Below are positions 40,152 to 48,341 of a stretch of DNA of 53,987 bases, piece after piece. Location: NCBI RefSeq assembly GCF_018614205.1, contig NZ_JAGGOS010000138.1, forward strand, positions 1 through 53,987. Direction: 5' to 3'. Made by a program: the position numbers and the translations under genes. The notes under the pieces were generated by a model that worked only from the letters and a program-made list of their open reading frames with translations, did no database searches and was not told the origin of the DNA. The first letter of the stretch is position 1, and each line of letters opens with the position of its first letter. Source of the stretch: Streptomyces sp. ISL-36. GTDB taxonomy: Bacteria; Actinomycetota; Actinomycetes; Streptomycetales; Streptomycetaceae.

Positions 40152-41552
40152 GTGTCCTTACGCGCCTGGAGCCTGCTCCTCGTCCTCTGCGGGACGATCT
40201 TCCTCGAAGGCATCGACGTCGCCATGCTCGCCGTCGCCGTGCCCTCCGTCCGAGCCGACCTGGACCTGTCCACCGGCACCGCGGCCTGGGTGATGTCCGC
40301 GTACGTCCTCGGCTACGCCGGCTTCACCCTCCTCGGCGGCCGCGCGGCCGACCTCCTCGGCCGCCGCCGGATGTTCCTCGGCTGGCTCACCGTCTTCCTG
40401 CTCTTCTCCGGCCTCGGCGGCTTCGCGAGCGAGGGCTGGATGCTGATCCTGGCCCGCTTCGTGACCGGTGTCGCCGCCGCCTTCATGACCCCGGCCGCGA
40501 TGTCGATCATCACCACCTCCTACGCGGAGGGCCCGCAGCGCAACCAGGCCCTGCTGGTCTTCGCCGGTACGGCGGCGGGCGGCTTCTCGCTCGGTCTCGT
40601 CATGGGCGGGCTGCTCACCCAGCTCGGCTGGCGCTGGGTCTTCTTCGCGCCCGTCCTGCTCGCCGCGGCGATCCTGCTCGCCGCACTCCGGCTGATCCCG
40701 AAGGAGGCGCGGCCCGAGAAGACGGCGGGCGGATTCGATCTGGGCGGAGCGCTGACGGCCGCCGGCGCCATGCTGCTGTCGGCGTTCGCGATCGTCCGGC
40801 TGGAGCACGGCTTCGACGGCTGGGCGGTGACCGCGCTCGCCCTCGCCGGCGGCCTCGCCCTCGCCGGGGTCTTCGTCGCCGTCGAACGCCGGGCCGCCAC
40901 CCCGCTCGTACGGCTCGGGCTGCTCCGCAAGGCGTCCATGGTCCGCGCCGACCTGGGGGCGCTGCTGTTCGTCGGGTCGTTCTTCGGGTTCCAGTTCGTG
41001 GCCACCCTCTACCTGCAGGAGCTGCGCGGCTGGTCCTCGCTGGAAACGGCGCTCGCCCTGGTCGTCATGGGCGTCGACGCGGTCCTCGCCCCGACGCTGA
41101 CGCCCCGGCTCGTGACGCGCTGCGGCAACGGCCGGGTGATTCTCGGCGGCTTCGTGCTCGCGGTCGTGTCGTACGCCCTGTTCCTGCCGGTCGGCCCGGA
41201 CTGGTCGTACGCGGCGATGTTCCCGACCCTGCTGCTGACCGGTCTCGCCTTCGCCCTCGCGTACGGACCGCTGACGATCGCGGCGACCGACGGCGTCGCG
41301 GAGGAGGAGCAGGGGCTCGCGAGCGGACTGCTGACCACGGCGACCCAGTTCGGCTCGGCGGTCGGCATCTCGGCGGTGACGGCGGTGTACGGGATCTCCG
41401 GCGGCGGTCTCGACGGATTCCGCGCGGCGCTGATCGTGCCGGTGGTGATGGTGACGCTCGGCGCGCTGGTCACCGCGACCGGGCTGCGGTCGAGGGCGTC
41501 CGGCCGCGAGGTCCACGGCGGGACGGCTGCGACCAAGGTCACGGTCTCGTAG
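40152..41552 (+). CDS. MFS multidrug exporter (DHA2/EmrB-QacA-like)
   Basis: A 466-residue polytopic membrane protein with about 12-14 spans. The first span contains GIDVAMLAVAVPSVRADL, the usual D-x-x-x-x-x-x-A-x-P motif of EmrB/QacA-type drug:H+ antiporters. Motif A (GGRAADLLGRRRMFL) follows TM2, and a motif-C-like glycine-rich TM5 is present (GTAAGGFSLGLVMGG). It is likely to export a hydrophobic compound. GTG start at 40152. The divergent HxlR gene is its probable local regulator. Confidence 0.88.
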   Translation: MSLRAWSLLLVLCGTIFLEGIDVAMLAVAVPSVRADLDLSTGTAAWVMSAYVLGYAGFTLLGGRAADLLGRRRMFLGWLTVFLLFSGLGGFASEGWMLILARFVTGVAAAFMTPAAMSIITTSYAEGPQRNQALLVFAGTAAGGFSLGLVMGGLLTQLGWRWVFFAPVLLAAAILLAALRLIPKEARPEKTAGGFDLGGALTAAGAMLLSAFAIVRLEHGFDGWAVTALALAGGLALAGVFVAVERRAATPLVRLGLLRKASMVRADLGALLFVGSFFGFQFVATLYLQELRGWSSLETALALVVMGVDAVLAPTLTPRLVTRCGNGRVILGGFVLAVVSYALFLPVGPDWSYAAMFPTLLLTGLAFALAYGPLTIAATDGVAEEEQGLASGLLTTATQFGSAVGISAVTAVYGISGGGLDGFRAALIVPVVMVTLGALVTATGLRSRASGREVHGGTAATKVTVS

Positions 41553-41578
41553 GCGAGAAGCGCCCTCAGTGTGGGGGA

Positions 41579-42028
41579 ATGAACGATTCGCCCGGCTGCC
41601 CGCTGGTGGGCGTCGCCGCCACGTACATGCCCCGGCTCTCGGAGTTCCCCTTCGAGCCGGGGCTTGTGGCCGCCGTCGACCAGCACGCCGCCGAGGTCCG
41701 CGACGCCCTGATCCCCGCCCAGCGGGGCCCGGCGCGCCAGGCTGCGAGCCGGACGGAGGGCCAGGAGGGGAACCGAACCGAGGCCTGGGCCGAGAGCGGG
41801 AGCGAGAGGCCGGCGGAGAGCTGGGCCGAGAGCGTGGGGGAGAGGCCGGCGGACAGCTGGGCCGAGCGCCGGACCCTGCGACGCGAGGACCTTTCCGACT
41901 ACGTCCTCGGCTTCACCGACTGGCTGGCGGAGGCCGACTGGGTCGAGCCGGTGGGGTACGACTTCGCGACGCTGCGGCTGACGGCCGTGTGCTGGCTGAT
42001 CCGGGAACACGACCTGCTCGGCGCCTGA
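41579..42028 (+). CDS. Hypothetical protein with internal 12-residue repeats
   Basis: A 149-residue soluble protein of unknown family. The N-terminus (CPLVGVAATYMPRLSEFPFE) and C-terminus (DLSDYVLGFTDWLAEADWVE, then FATLRLTAVCWLIREHDLL) look conserved and helical. They are separated by an acidic insert made of 12-residue repeats, EAWAESGSERPA, ESWAESVGERPA and DSWAERR. The insert is probably a recent repeat expansion in a linker. ATG start at 41579, 26 bp after the MFS gene, so the two may be co-transcribed. I do not recognise its function. Confidence 0.65.
   Translation: MNDSPGCPLVGVAATYMPRLSEFPFEPGLVAAVDQHAAEVRDALIPAQRGPARQAASRTEGQEGNRTEAWAESGSERPAESWAESVGERPADSWAERRTLRREDLSDYVLGFTDWLAEADWVEPVGYDFATLRLTAVCWLIREHDLLGA
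41780..41870 (+). repeat. 36-bp in-frame tandem repeat inside the 149-residue gene
   Basis: Two full 36-bp units (41780-41815, 41816-41851) and half of a third encode the WAES...ERPA motif. The period is exactly 12 codons, so the frame is kept. Confidence 0.85.
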
Positions 42029-42220
42029 ACCGGAGCCCCGGCCCCGGGGCGCCGGGCAGGCGGTGGCGCTCCGTCACATCGGGGTCCGTCACATCGGGTC
42101 CATCGGGGGCTCGCCGCGGCCCGGCTGCGACTGACGCCATCACTCCGCTCGGGAGGGGCCCCACGGACAGCGGGCCCGGTACTCCCGACGTAACACCGCA
42201 GTGTGCGTGGCTGCCTGCGG

Positions 42221-43312
42221 TCAGCGCCCCGGCTGCGCCGAAGGAGTGGAAGCGGCCGCGGTTCCGGTCGGCGACCCGGCTGTCCCCGGCGGCTCGGCCG
42301 TGGCCGGCAGCTCAGCCGGCTCGGCCACGGTCGCCGTCGCCACGGTCGCCGTCGCCACGGCCGTCGCCACGACCGCCGTCGCCTCGGCCGCCGTAGCCTC
42401 CGCCGTCGCCGCCACGACCGCCGCGCGGCTGCGCCGGGCCGTCCGCAGCGCGTCCCACGTCAGGATCGTCAGCGCCAGCCAGACCAGGGAGAAGCCTGCC
42501 CACCGCTCCGGCGGCATCGCCTCGTGGAAGTAGACGACCCCGAGGAGGAACTGGAAGACGGGCGCCAGATACTGCAGCAGCCCCAGCGTCGACAGCGGAA
42601 CCCGGATCGCCGCCGCCCCGAAGCAGACCAGCGGCACGGCCGTCACGACGCCGGTCGCGGCGAGCAGGGCCGCGTGCCCGGCGCCCTCGGCGCCGAAGGC
42701 GGCCGATCCCCGGGACCCCAGCCACACCAGATAGACGAGGGCCGGCAGGAACTGGATCGCGGTCTCGGCGGCCAGTGACTCCAGTCCGCCGATGTTCACC
42801 TTCTTCTTCACCAGGCCGTAGACGGCGAAGGAGAACGCCAGCATCAGCGAGAGCCAGGGCGGCCGCCCGTAACCGATCGCGAGGACGAGCACGGCCGCGA
42901 AACCGACGCCGACCGCCGCCCACTGCGCGGGCCGCAGCCGCTCCTTCAGGAGCAGGACCCCCATGGCGATGGTGACCAGGGGGTTGATGAAGTAGCCGAG
43001 CGAGGCCTCGACCACCTGGCCCGAGTTGACGGCCCAGATGTAGCCGCCCCAGTTGACGCTGATCACGGCCGCGGCGACGGTGATGAGACCCAGCTTGCGC
43101 GGGCTGCGCACCAGCTCCCGTATCCAGCCCCAGCGGCGCAGCGCGAGGAGCGCGAGACCGACGACGGCCAGCGACCACACCATCCGGTGGGCGAGGATCT
43201 CGACGGCGCCGGCCGGCTTCAGGAGCGGCCAGAAGAGCGGGACCAGCCCCCACATGCCGTAGGCGCCGATCCCGTACAAGAGGCCTGCTCGGCCCTCGGT
43301 GCTTTCCTTCAT
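42221..43312 (-). CDS. rarD: EamA-family transporter, RarD-like
   Basis: A 363-residue membrane protein with about ten spans and the duplicated EamA layout. The RarD-specific beginning GIGAYGMWGLVPLFWPLL and the blocks VEILAHRMVWSL, NWGGYIWAVNSGQVVEASLGYFINPLV and LGLLQYLAPVFQFLLGV are present. RarD (linked to chloramphenicol sensitivity in E. coli) has an uncertain substrate. The last 65 or so residues are an unusual Ala/Thr/Val low-complexity tail (AVVAATAEATAAEATA and on) not found in the family. ATG start at 43312. It converges with the 149-residue gene across a 192-bp gap that has a short direct repeat but no gene. Confidence 0.9.
   Translation of the reverse strand: MKESTEGRAGLLYGIGAYGMWGLVPLFWPLLKPAGAVEILAHRMVWSLAVVGLALLALRRWGWIRELVRSPRKLGLITVAAAVISVNWGGYIWAVNSGQVVEASLGYFINPLVTIAMGVLLLKERLRPAQWAAVGVGFAAVLVLAIGYGRPPWLSLMLAFSFAVYGLVKKKVNIGGLESLAAETAIQFLPALVYLVWLGSRGSAAFGAEGAGHAALLAATGVVTAVPLVCFGAAAIRVPLSTLGLLQYLAPVFQFLLGVVYFHEAMPPERWAGFSLVWLALTILTWDALRTARRSRAAVVAATAEATAAEATAVVATAVATATVATATVAEPAELPATAEPPGTAGSPTGTAAASTPSAQPGR
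42300..42420 (-). repeat. Low-complexity 6/12-bp repeat encoding the RarD tail
   Basis: GTCGCCAC/GGTCGCC-type units repeat with 6- to 12-bp spacing and encode Ala-Thr-Val runs. The pattern is imperfect and stays in frame. Confidence 0.7.
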
Positions 43313-43416
43313 CGAAACTCCCGCCCTCCGCCGCGCCGTCCTGTCGACGGTAGCGCCGCGCGGGGCGGCCTGTCATGTCCGTACCGCGATACGGTCATGA
43401 CCTTCCGGGTGAGGGC

Positions 43417-44325
43417 TCAGGCGTTCGACTCGGAGATCGGCTCGGACGCGGGCTCGGCCATCGCGTCGGCCATCGCGTCGGCGATCGTCTCGGCGATCGG
43501 CGTGGTCGGGCGGCCGATCAGGCGGGAGAGGTCGCCGTTACGCCGCGCGAGCGCCCCGCGCTCCACGGCCCGGTCCACGTCCACGAGGATCTCGGCGAAG
43601 GGCTGCGGCACGCCCGCGCCGGTGAGGATCGCCAGGTGGGTCTCGGCGGGCACGGGGGTGTACGCGATCTCCTTGCCGGACCGGGCCGAGACCTCGGCCG
43701 CGTACTCGGCGAGCGACCAGGCGACGTCACCGCTCAGCTCGTACGCCCTGTTCAGGTGCTCCTCGACCGGGCCGGTCAGGACGGCGGCGGCGGCCGCCGC
43801 GTAGTCGGCGCGGGTGGCGGAGGCGATCCGGCCCTCGCCGGCGTTGGCGACGACCGCGCCGTGCGCGAGCACGGCGGCGAGGCTGGCCGTGTAATTCTCG
43901 GTGTACCAGCCGTTGCGGAGGAAGGTGTACGGCAGACCCGATTCGAGGATCAGCCGCTCGGTCGCCTTGTGCTCGGCGGCCAGGTCGAAGTCCGCCTCCG
44001 GGCCACCGAGGATGCCGGTATACGCGAGCTGGGCGACGCCGGCGGCCTTCGCCGCGGCGATCACGGCGGCGTGCTGCGGCACGCGCCGCCCGACCTCGCT
44101 GCCGGAGATCAGGAGCACGCGGTCACCGGCCTCGAAGGTCTCGGCGAGGGTCTCCGGCTTGCTGTAGTCGGCGACCCGCAGCTCGACACCGCGCTCGGCG
44201 AGGTCGGCGGCCTTCTCCTTGTCGCGGACGACCGCGGCGACGGAGGGGGCGGGGACCCTCGTCAGCAGCTCGGCGACGACAAGACGACCGAGCTGTCCGG
44301 TGGCTCCGGTGACGACGATGCTCAT
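43417..44325 (-). CDS. NAD(P)H-binding atypical SDR (NmrA/QorB-like quinone reductase)
   Basis: A 302-residue atypical short-chain reductase. The Rossmann motif is GATGQLGRLVVAELL at residues 7-21, followed by AAVVRDKEKAADLAERGVEL, where Arg suggests NADPH. Then come YSKPETLAETFEAGDRVLLISG, AAVIAAAKAAGVAQLAYTGI and the LPYTFLRNGWYTENY block typical of E. coli QorB (YtfG)-like NADPH:quinone reductases. Its C-terminus ends in an Ala/Met/Ile repeat (ETIADAMADAMAEP). ATG at 44325; a frame extension upstream is not conserved. The divergent HxlR gene with a palindromic operator indicates control by that regulator, as is usual for this pair. Confidence 0.87.
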   Translation of the reverse strand: MSIVVTGATGQLGRLVVAELLTRVPAPSVAAVVRDKEKAADLAERGVELRVADYSKPETLAETFEAGDRVLLISGSEVGRRVPQHAAVIAAAKAAGVAQLAYTGILGGPEADFDLAAEHKATERLILESGLPYTFLRNGWYTENYTASLAAVLAHGAVVANAGEGRIASATRADYAAAAAAVLTGPVEEHLNRAYELSGDVAWSLAEYAAEVSARSGKEIAYTPVPAETHLAILTGAGVPQPFAEILVDVDRAVERGALARRNGDLSRLIGRPTTPIAETIADAMADAMAEPASEPISESNA

Positions 44326-44394
44326 GGCGTTCTCTCTCTGGAGGGGGTCTGTCGGGGTGTTCACTCACCGTACGACCGGCGCCAACTATTCGAA

Positions 44395-44419
44395 AGTACC
44401 CACTTTGAAGTAAGGTACT
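44395..44419. promoter_or_regulatory. HxlR operator-like nested palindrome and leaderless promoter
   Basis: AGTACC (44395-44400) and GGTACT (44414-44419) are perfect inverted arms around an ACTT-TG-AAGT core. A TAAGGT -10 candidate (44411-44416) ends 6 bp before the HxlR ATG (44423), predicting a leaderless transcript overlapped by the operator, which fits autoregulation. Confidence 0.6.
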
Positions 44420-44422
44420 GGT

Positions 44423-44836
44423 ATGGGAGTAAGTACAGAGGGCGGCGCGAGCCCGAAGCCGGACCTCAACGACCCGATGTGCCCCTCGCGGCTCGTCTTG
44501 GAGCACGTCACCAGCCGCTGGGGCGTCCTCATCCTGATCGCGCTCCTGGAGCGCTCGTACCGCTTCAGCGAGCTGCGCCGGGAGATCGGCGGCGTCAGCG
44601 AGAAGATGCTCACCCAGACGCTCCAGACCCTGGAGCGCGACGGCTTCGTCCACCGCGACGCCAAGCCGGTGATCCCGCCCCGCGTCGACTACAGCCTCAC
44701 CGAACTGGGCACGGAGGCCGCCCGCCAGGTGTCGGAGCTGGGGCGCTGGACGGAGCGGCGGGTGCCGGATGTGGAGAGGGCACGGCAGGCGTACGACGAG
44801 GCGCGTCGCGAGCGGGCAACCGGTCGGTCCCAATGA
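44423..44836 (+). CDS. HxlR-family transcriptional regulator
   Basis: A 137-residue winged-helix regulator. The pattern is DPMCPSRLVLEHVTSRWGVL (Cys in the sensor position), YRFSELRREIGGVSEKMLTQ, LERDGFVHRDAKPVIPPRVD and YSLTELG. The Cys before the first helix matches redox-sensing relatives such as YodB/HypR and QorR. It is divergent from the QorB-like reductase gene, which it probably represses until quinone or electrophile stress. ATG at 44423, likely leaderless. Confidence 0.9.
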   Translation: MGVSTEGGASPKPDLNDPMCPSRLVLEHVTSRWGVLILIALLERSYRFSELRREIGGVSEKMLTQTLQTLERDGFVHRDAKPVIPPRVDYSLTELGTEAARQVSELGRWTERRVPDVERARQAYDEARRERATGRSQ

Positions 44837-44864
44837 CGTTGTAACCGCCCCGGGGTGACGGGCG

Positions 44865-45019
44865 GTCGCCTCGGCCGAGGAGTTCACCGCCGCCTGCCGG
44901 GCGGGCTGGGGCCTCGGGCCGTGGCGCCGGGTCGAACGGTTCGCGGTGGAGGCGTAGAGGCGTACGACGCCGTCCTCGCCGCAGCCGAGGCGATGCGGCT
45001 GGTCGCCGAGGAGACGTGA
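44865..45019 (+). pseudogene. Gene remnant in two frames
   Basis: 44865-44957 reads AEEFTAACRAGWGLGPWRR and ends RFAVEA-stop, with no start codon upstream. After a frame change, 44960-45019 continues YDAVLAAAEAMRLVAEET-stop. Both pieces have the codon bias and helical character of real coding sequence, and together look like the C-terminal part of a decayed gene. The family is not recognised, and chance open sequence in high-GC DNA cannot be excluded. Confidence 0.3.
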
Positions 45020-45049
45020 GGGGCGCGGCGTCGCGCGCCGCGCCCCTCA
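45017..45049. terminator. Bidirectional terminator hairpin
   Basis: A 13-bp stem (core GAGGGGCGCGGC at 45018-45029, complement at 45037-45048) with a 7-nt loop lies just before the end of the convergent korB gene. Confidence 0.8.
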
Positions 45050-45090
45050 TCCGTGCCGGGAGGCCGTGCCCCTCACGCGGGGCGCCGGGG

Positions 45091-46143
45091 CTACCCGACC
45101 ACCGTCCAGGTGTCGCTGCCCGCCAGCAGCTGTCCCAGGTCGCCCTTGCCGTGCTGCTCGATCGCCGTGTCCAGCTGGTCGGCCATCAGCGTGTCGTACA
45201 CCGGCCGCTCCACGGACCGGAACACCCCGATCGGCGTCTGGTGCAGCGTGTCCGGGTCCGCGAGGCGGGACAGCGCGAACGCGGTCGTCGGAGAGGCGGC
45301 GTGGGCGTCGTGGACGAGGACGCTGCTCTCGTTCTCGGCGGTCACGGTGACGACCTTCAGGTCGCCGGTGACGTTGTCCCGTACGACGCCCTTGGCCAGG
45401 TCGGTGCCGAAGCGGATCGGCCGGCCGTGCTCCAGGCGGATCACGGCCTCCTGGGCCTGGTCCTTGTCCTTGAGGGCCTCGAAGGCGCCGTCGTTGAAGA
45501 TGTTGCAGTTCTGGTAGATCTCCACGAGCGCCGTGCCGGGGTGATCGGCGGCCTGGCGCAGCACCTCGGTGAGGTGCTTGCGGTCGGAGTCCACCGTCCG
45601 CGCGACGAAGGAGGCCTCCGCGCCGATCGCGAGCGAGACCGGGTTGAAGGGCGCGTCGAGCGAGCCCATCGGCGTCGACTTGGTGATCTTGCCGATCTCG
45701 CTGGTGGGGCTGTACTGGCCCTTGGTCAGGCCGTAGATCCGGTTGTTGAAGAGCAGGATCTTGAGGTTGACGTTGCGGCGCAGCGCGTGGATCAGGTGGT
45801 TGCCGCCGATGGAGAGCGCGTCGCCGTCACCCGTGACGACCCAGACGGACAGGTCGCGGCGCGAGGTGGCGAGGCCGGTCGCGATGGCGGGGGCGCGGCC
45901 GTGGATGGAGTGCATCCCGTACGTGTTCATGTAGTACGGGAAGCGTGAGGAGCAGCCGATGCCGGAGACGAAGACGATGTTCTCCTTCGCCAGACCGAGT
46001 TCGGGCATGAAGCCCTGCACGGCGGCGAGGACGGCGTAGTCACCGCACCCCGGGCACCAGCGCACCTCCTGGTCGGACTTGAAGTCCTTCATCGACTGGG
46101 CGGCTTCGGCCTTGGGCACGAGGTTCAGGAGCGACTCAGGCAT
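45091..46143 (-). CDS. korB: 2-oxoacid:ferredoxin oxidoreductase, beta subunit
   Basis: TPP- and [4Fe-4S]-binding subunit of 2-oxoglutarate(-type):ferredoxin oxidoreductase (350 residues), which converts 2-oxoglutarate and CoA to succinyl-CoA, CO2 and reduced ferredoxin. Cluster ligands are C30 and C33 (WCPGCGDY), C64 (SGIGCSSRFPYY) and a later Cys in YQNCNIFND. The TPP/Mg motif is TGDGDALSIGGNHLIHALRRN with LLFNNRIYGLTKGQYSPTS. It resembles mycobacterial KorB. The ATG at 46143 overlaps the end of korA by 8 bp. Substrate choice between 2-oxoglutarate and pyruvate is inferred from overall resemblance only. Confidence 0.93.
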   Translation of the reverse strand: MPESLLNLVPKAEAAQSMKDFKSDQEVRWCPGCGDYAVLAAVQGFMPELGLAKENIVFVSGIGCSSRFPYYMNTYGMHSIHGRAPAIATGLATSRRDLSVWVVTGDGDALSIGGNHLIHALRRNVNLKILLFNNRIYGLTKGQYSPTSEIGKITKSTPMGSLDAPFNPVSLAIGAEASFVARTVDSDRKHLTEVLRQAADHPGTALVEIYQNCNIFNDGAFEALKDKDQAQEAVIRLEHGRPIRFGTDLAKGVVRDNVTGDLKVVTVTAENESSVLVHDAHAASPTTAFALSRLADPDTLHQTPIGVFRSVERPVYDTLMADQLDTAIEQHGKGDLGQLLAGSDTWTVVG

Positions 46144-48073
46144 CGATGGCCTCCTTGAGTGCCGCGGCGAGCTGCTCGGCCTTGAACGGCATGCCGTTGA
46201 CCTGTGTGTACGACTGCACGTCGACGAGGTACTTCGCGCGGACGAGGGTGGCGAGCTGGCCCAGGTTCATCTCCGGGAGAACCACCTTCTCGTACCGCTT
46301 CAGCACCTCCCCGAGGTTCTTCGGGAAGGGGTTGATGTGGCGCAGGTGCGTCTGGGCGATCGGGAGCCCCGCGGCCCGCAGCCGGCGGACGGCGGCCGTG
46401 ATCGGCCCGTAGGTCGAGCCCCAGCCGAGGACGAGCGTCTTCGCGCCGTCCGGGTCGTCGACCTCGACGTCCGGCACCTCGATGCCGTCGATCTTGGCCT
46501 GGCGGGTGCGGACCATGAAGTCGTGGTTCGCGGGGTCGTACGAGATGTTGCCCGTGCCGTCCTGCTTCTCGATCCCGCCGATGCGGTGTTCGAGTCCCGG
46601 GGTGCCGGGCAGGGCCCAGGGCCGTGCCAGGGTCCGCGGGTCGCGCTTGTACGGCCAGAAGACCTCCGTGCCGTCCGCCAGCTCGTGGTTGGGGCCGGTG
46701 GCGAACCGCGTGGCGAGGTCGGGGAGTTCGTCGAGGTCCGGGATGCGCCAGGGTTCGGACCCGTTGGCGAGGTAGCCGTCGGAGAGCAGGAAGACCGGAG
46801 TGCGGTAGGTGAGCGCGATCCGGGCCGCGTCGAGGGCCGCGTCGAAGCAGTCGGCGGGTGTCCTGGGAGCCACGACCGGGACGGGCGCCTCGCCGTTGCG
46901 GCCGTACATGGCCTGCAGCAGGTCGGCCTGCTCGGTCTTGGTCGGCAGACCGGTGGACGGCCCGCCGCGCTGGATGTCGACGATCAGCAGCGGCAGCTCC
47001 AGGGAGACCGCGAGACCGATCGTCTCGGACTTCAGCGCCACCCCGGGGCCCGAGGTGGTGGTTACGGCGAGCGAGCCGCCGAAGGCCGCGCCGAGCGCGG
47101 CACCGATCCCGGCGATCTCGTCCTCCGCCTGGAAGGTGCGGACGCCGAAGTTCTTGTGCTTGGACAGCTCGTGCAGGATGTCCGAGGCGGGGGTGATCGG
47201 GTACGAGCCCAGGTAGAGCGGGAGGTCCGCCTGGCGGGAGGCGGCGATCAGTCCGTACGACAGGGCCAGGTTCCCGGAGATGTTCCGGTACGTGCCCGTC
47301 GGGAAGGCCTTGGTCGCCGGGGCGACCTCGTAGCTGACCGCGAAGTCCTCGGTCGTCTCGCCGAAGTTCCAGCCGGCCCGGAACGCGGCCACGTTCGCCT
47401 CGGCGATCTGCGGCTTCTTGGCGAACTTCTGCCGCAGGAAGGTCTCGGTGCCCTCGGTCGGCCGGTGGTACATCCAGGACAGCAGACCCAGCGCGAACAT
47501 GTTCTTGGAGCGCTCGGCCTCCTTCCTCGGCAGGCCGAAGTCCTTCAGCGCCTCGACCGTCAGCGTCGTCAGCGGGACCGGGTGGACCCGGTAGCCGGCC
47601 AGCGAGCCGTCCTCCAGCGGGGAGGTCTCGTAGCCGACCTTCGCCATGGCGCGCTTGGCGAACTCGTCCGTGTTGACGATCACCTCGCCGCCGCGCGGCA
47701 CATCGCCGATGTTGGCCTTGAGGGCGGCGGGGTTCATCGCCACCAGCACGTTCGGTGCGTCACCCGGGGTCAGGATGTCGTGGTCGGCGAAGTGCAGCTG
47801 GAACGAGGAGACGCCCGGCAGCGTGCCCGCCGGGGCCCGGATCTCGGCGGGGAAGTTCGGCAGCGTCGACAGGTCGTTCCCGAAGGACGCCGTCTCGGAG
47901 GTGAACCGGTCACCCGTCAGCTGCATACCGTCACCGGAGTCACCCGCGAATCGGATGATCACCCGATCCAGGCGGCGGACTTCCTTCTCTTCGCCGTGGT
48001 GGGACCCGGCGGGGACGCTGCGCTGTTCCCCGACCAGGGCCTCACCGGCCTCGCTACTGACCTGGCTGGTCAC
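46136..48073 (-). CDS. korA: 2-oxoacid:ferredoxin oxidoreductase, fused gamma-alpha subunit
   Basis: A 645-residue subunit with the actinobacterial KorA layout. The gamma domain (residues about 37-215) begins RVIIRFAGDSGDGMQLTG and contains PNVLVAMNPAALKANI. The alpha domain (about 255-645) has GSYPITPASDILHELSK, FQAEDEIAGIGAALGAAFGG and TTTSGPGVALKSETIGLA. GTG at 48073 is chosen because GGGAGGTCC lies 8-9 nt upstream; longer reading upstream is not conserved. It forms one operon with korB (8-bp overlap). The enzyme gives an oxidative-decarboxylation route around 2-oxoglutarate dehydrogenase and supplies low-potential electrons, relevant to the second nuo cluster nearby. Confidence 0.93.
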   Translation of the reverse strand: MTSQVSSEAGEALVGEQRSVPAGSHHGEEKEVRRLDRVIIRFAGDSGDGMQLTGDRFTSETASFGNDLSTLPNFPAEIRAPAGTLPGVSSFQLHFADHDILTPGDAPNVLVAMNPAALKANIGDVPRGGEVIVNTDEFAKRAMAKVGYETSPLEDGSLAGYRVHPVPLTTLTVEALKDFGLPRKEAERSKNMFALGLLSWMYHRPTEGTETFLRQKFAKKPQIAEANVAAFRAGWNFGETTEDFAVSYEVAPATKAFPTGTYRNISGNLALSYGLIAASRQADLPLYLGSYPITPASDILHELSKHKNFGVRTFQAEDEIAGIGAALGAAFGGSLAVTTTSGPGVALKSETIGLAVSLELPLLIVDIQRGGPSTGLPTKTEQADLLQAMYGRNGEAPVPVVAPRTPADCFDAALDAARIALTYRTPVFLLSDGYLANGSEPWRIPDLDELPDLATRFATGPNHELADGTEVFWPYKRDPRTLARPWALPGTPGLEHRIGGIEKQDGTGNISYDPANHDFMVRTRQAKIDGIEVPDVEVDDPDGAKTLVLGWGSTYGPITAAVRRLRAAGLPIAQTHLRHINPFPKNLGEVLKRYEKVVLPEMNLGQLATLVRAKYLVDVQSYTQVNGMPFKAEQLAAALKEAIDA

Positions 48074-48321
48074 TGAACTGGACCTCCCTCGCGGCAAGGG
48101 GTCTCTCCGCCGGAGGCGGGAGAGGGCTCGGAAGACGCTCGGCGGACCGACCGTCCCGTGGCCCACCCTACGACGGTGAGGGGGGCCTTCCCGGGACTTC
48201 TCGCATCCTGGACGTCGTTTTGAGATGCCCGATCGCCATGAATTGTCACGTTCTGTCGCCCCTCGGATTCTTCCGGAAAGCCCCATTCCGCTCGTTCTTC
48301 GGTCCTAGGCCCCGATCTCGC

Positions 48322-48338
48322 CCTGACAGGGTGTCAGG
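48322..48338. terminator. Short hairpin after the response regulator gene
   Basis: CCTGACA-GGG-TGTCAGG is a perfect 7-bp stem with a 3-nt loop, 3 bp beyond the regulator stop. It may end the two-component transcript ahead of korA. The rest of the 268-bp gap before korA shows no gene. Confidence 0.45.
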
Positions 48339-48341
48339 CCA

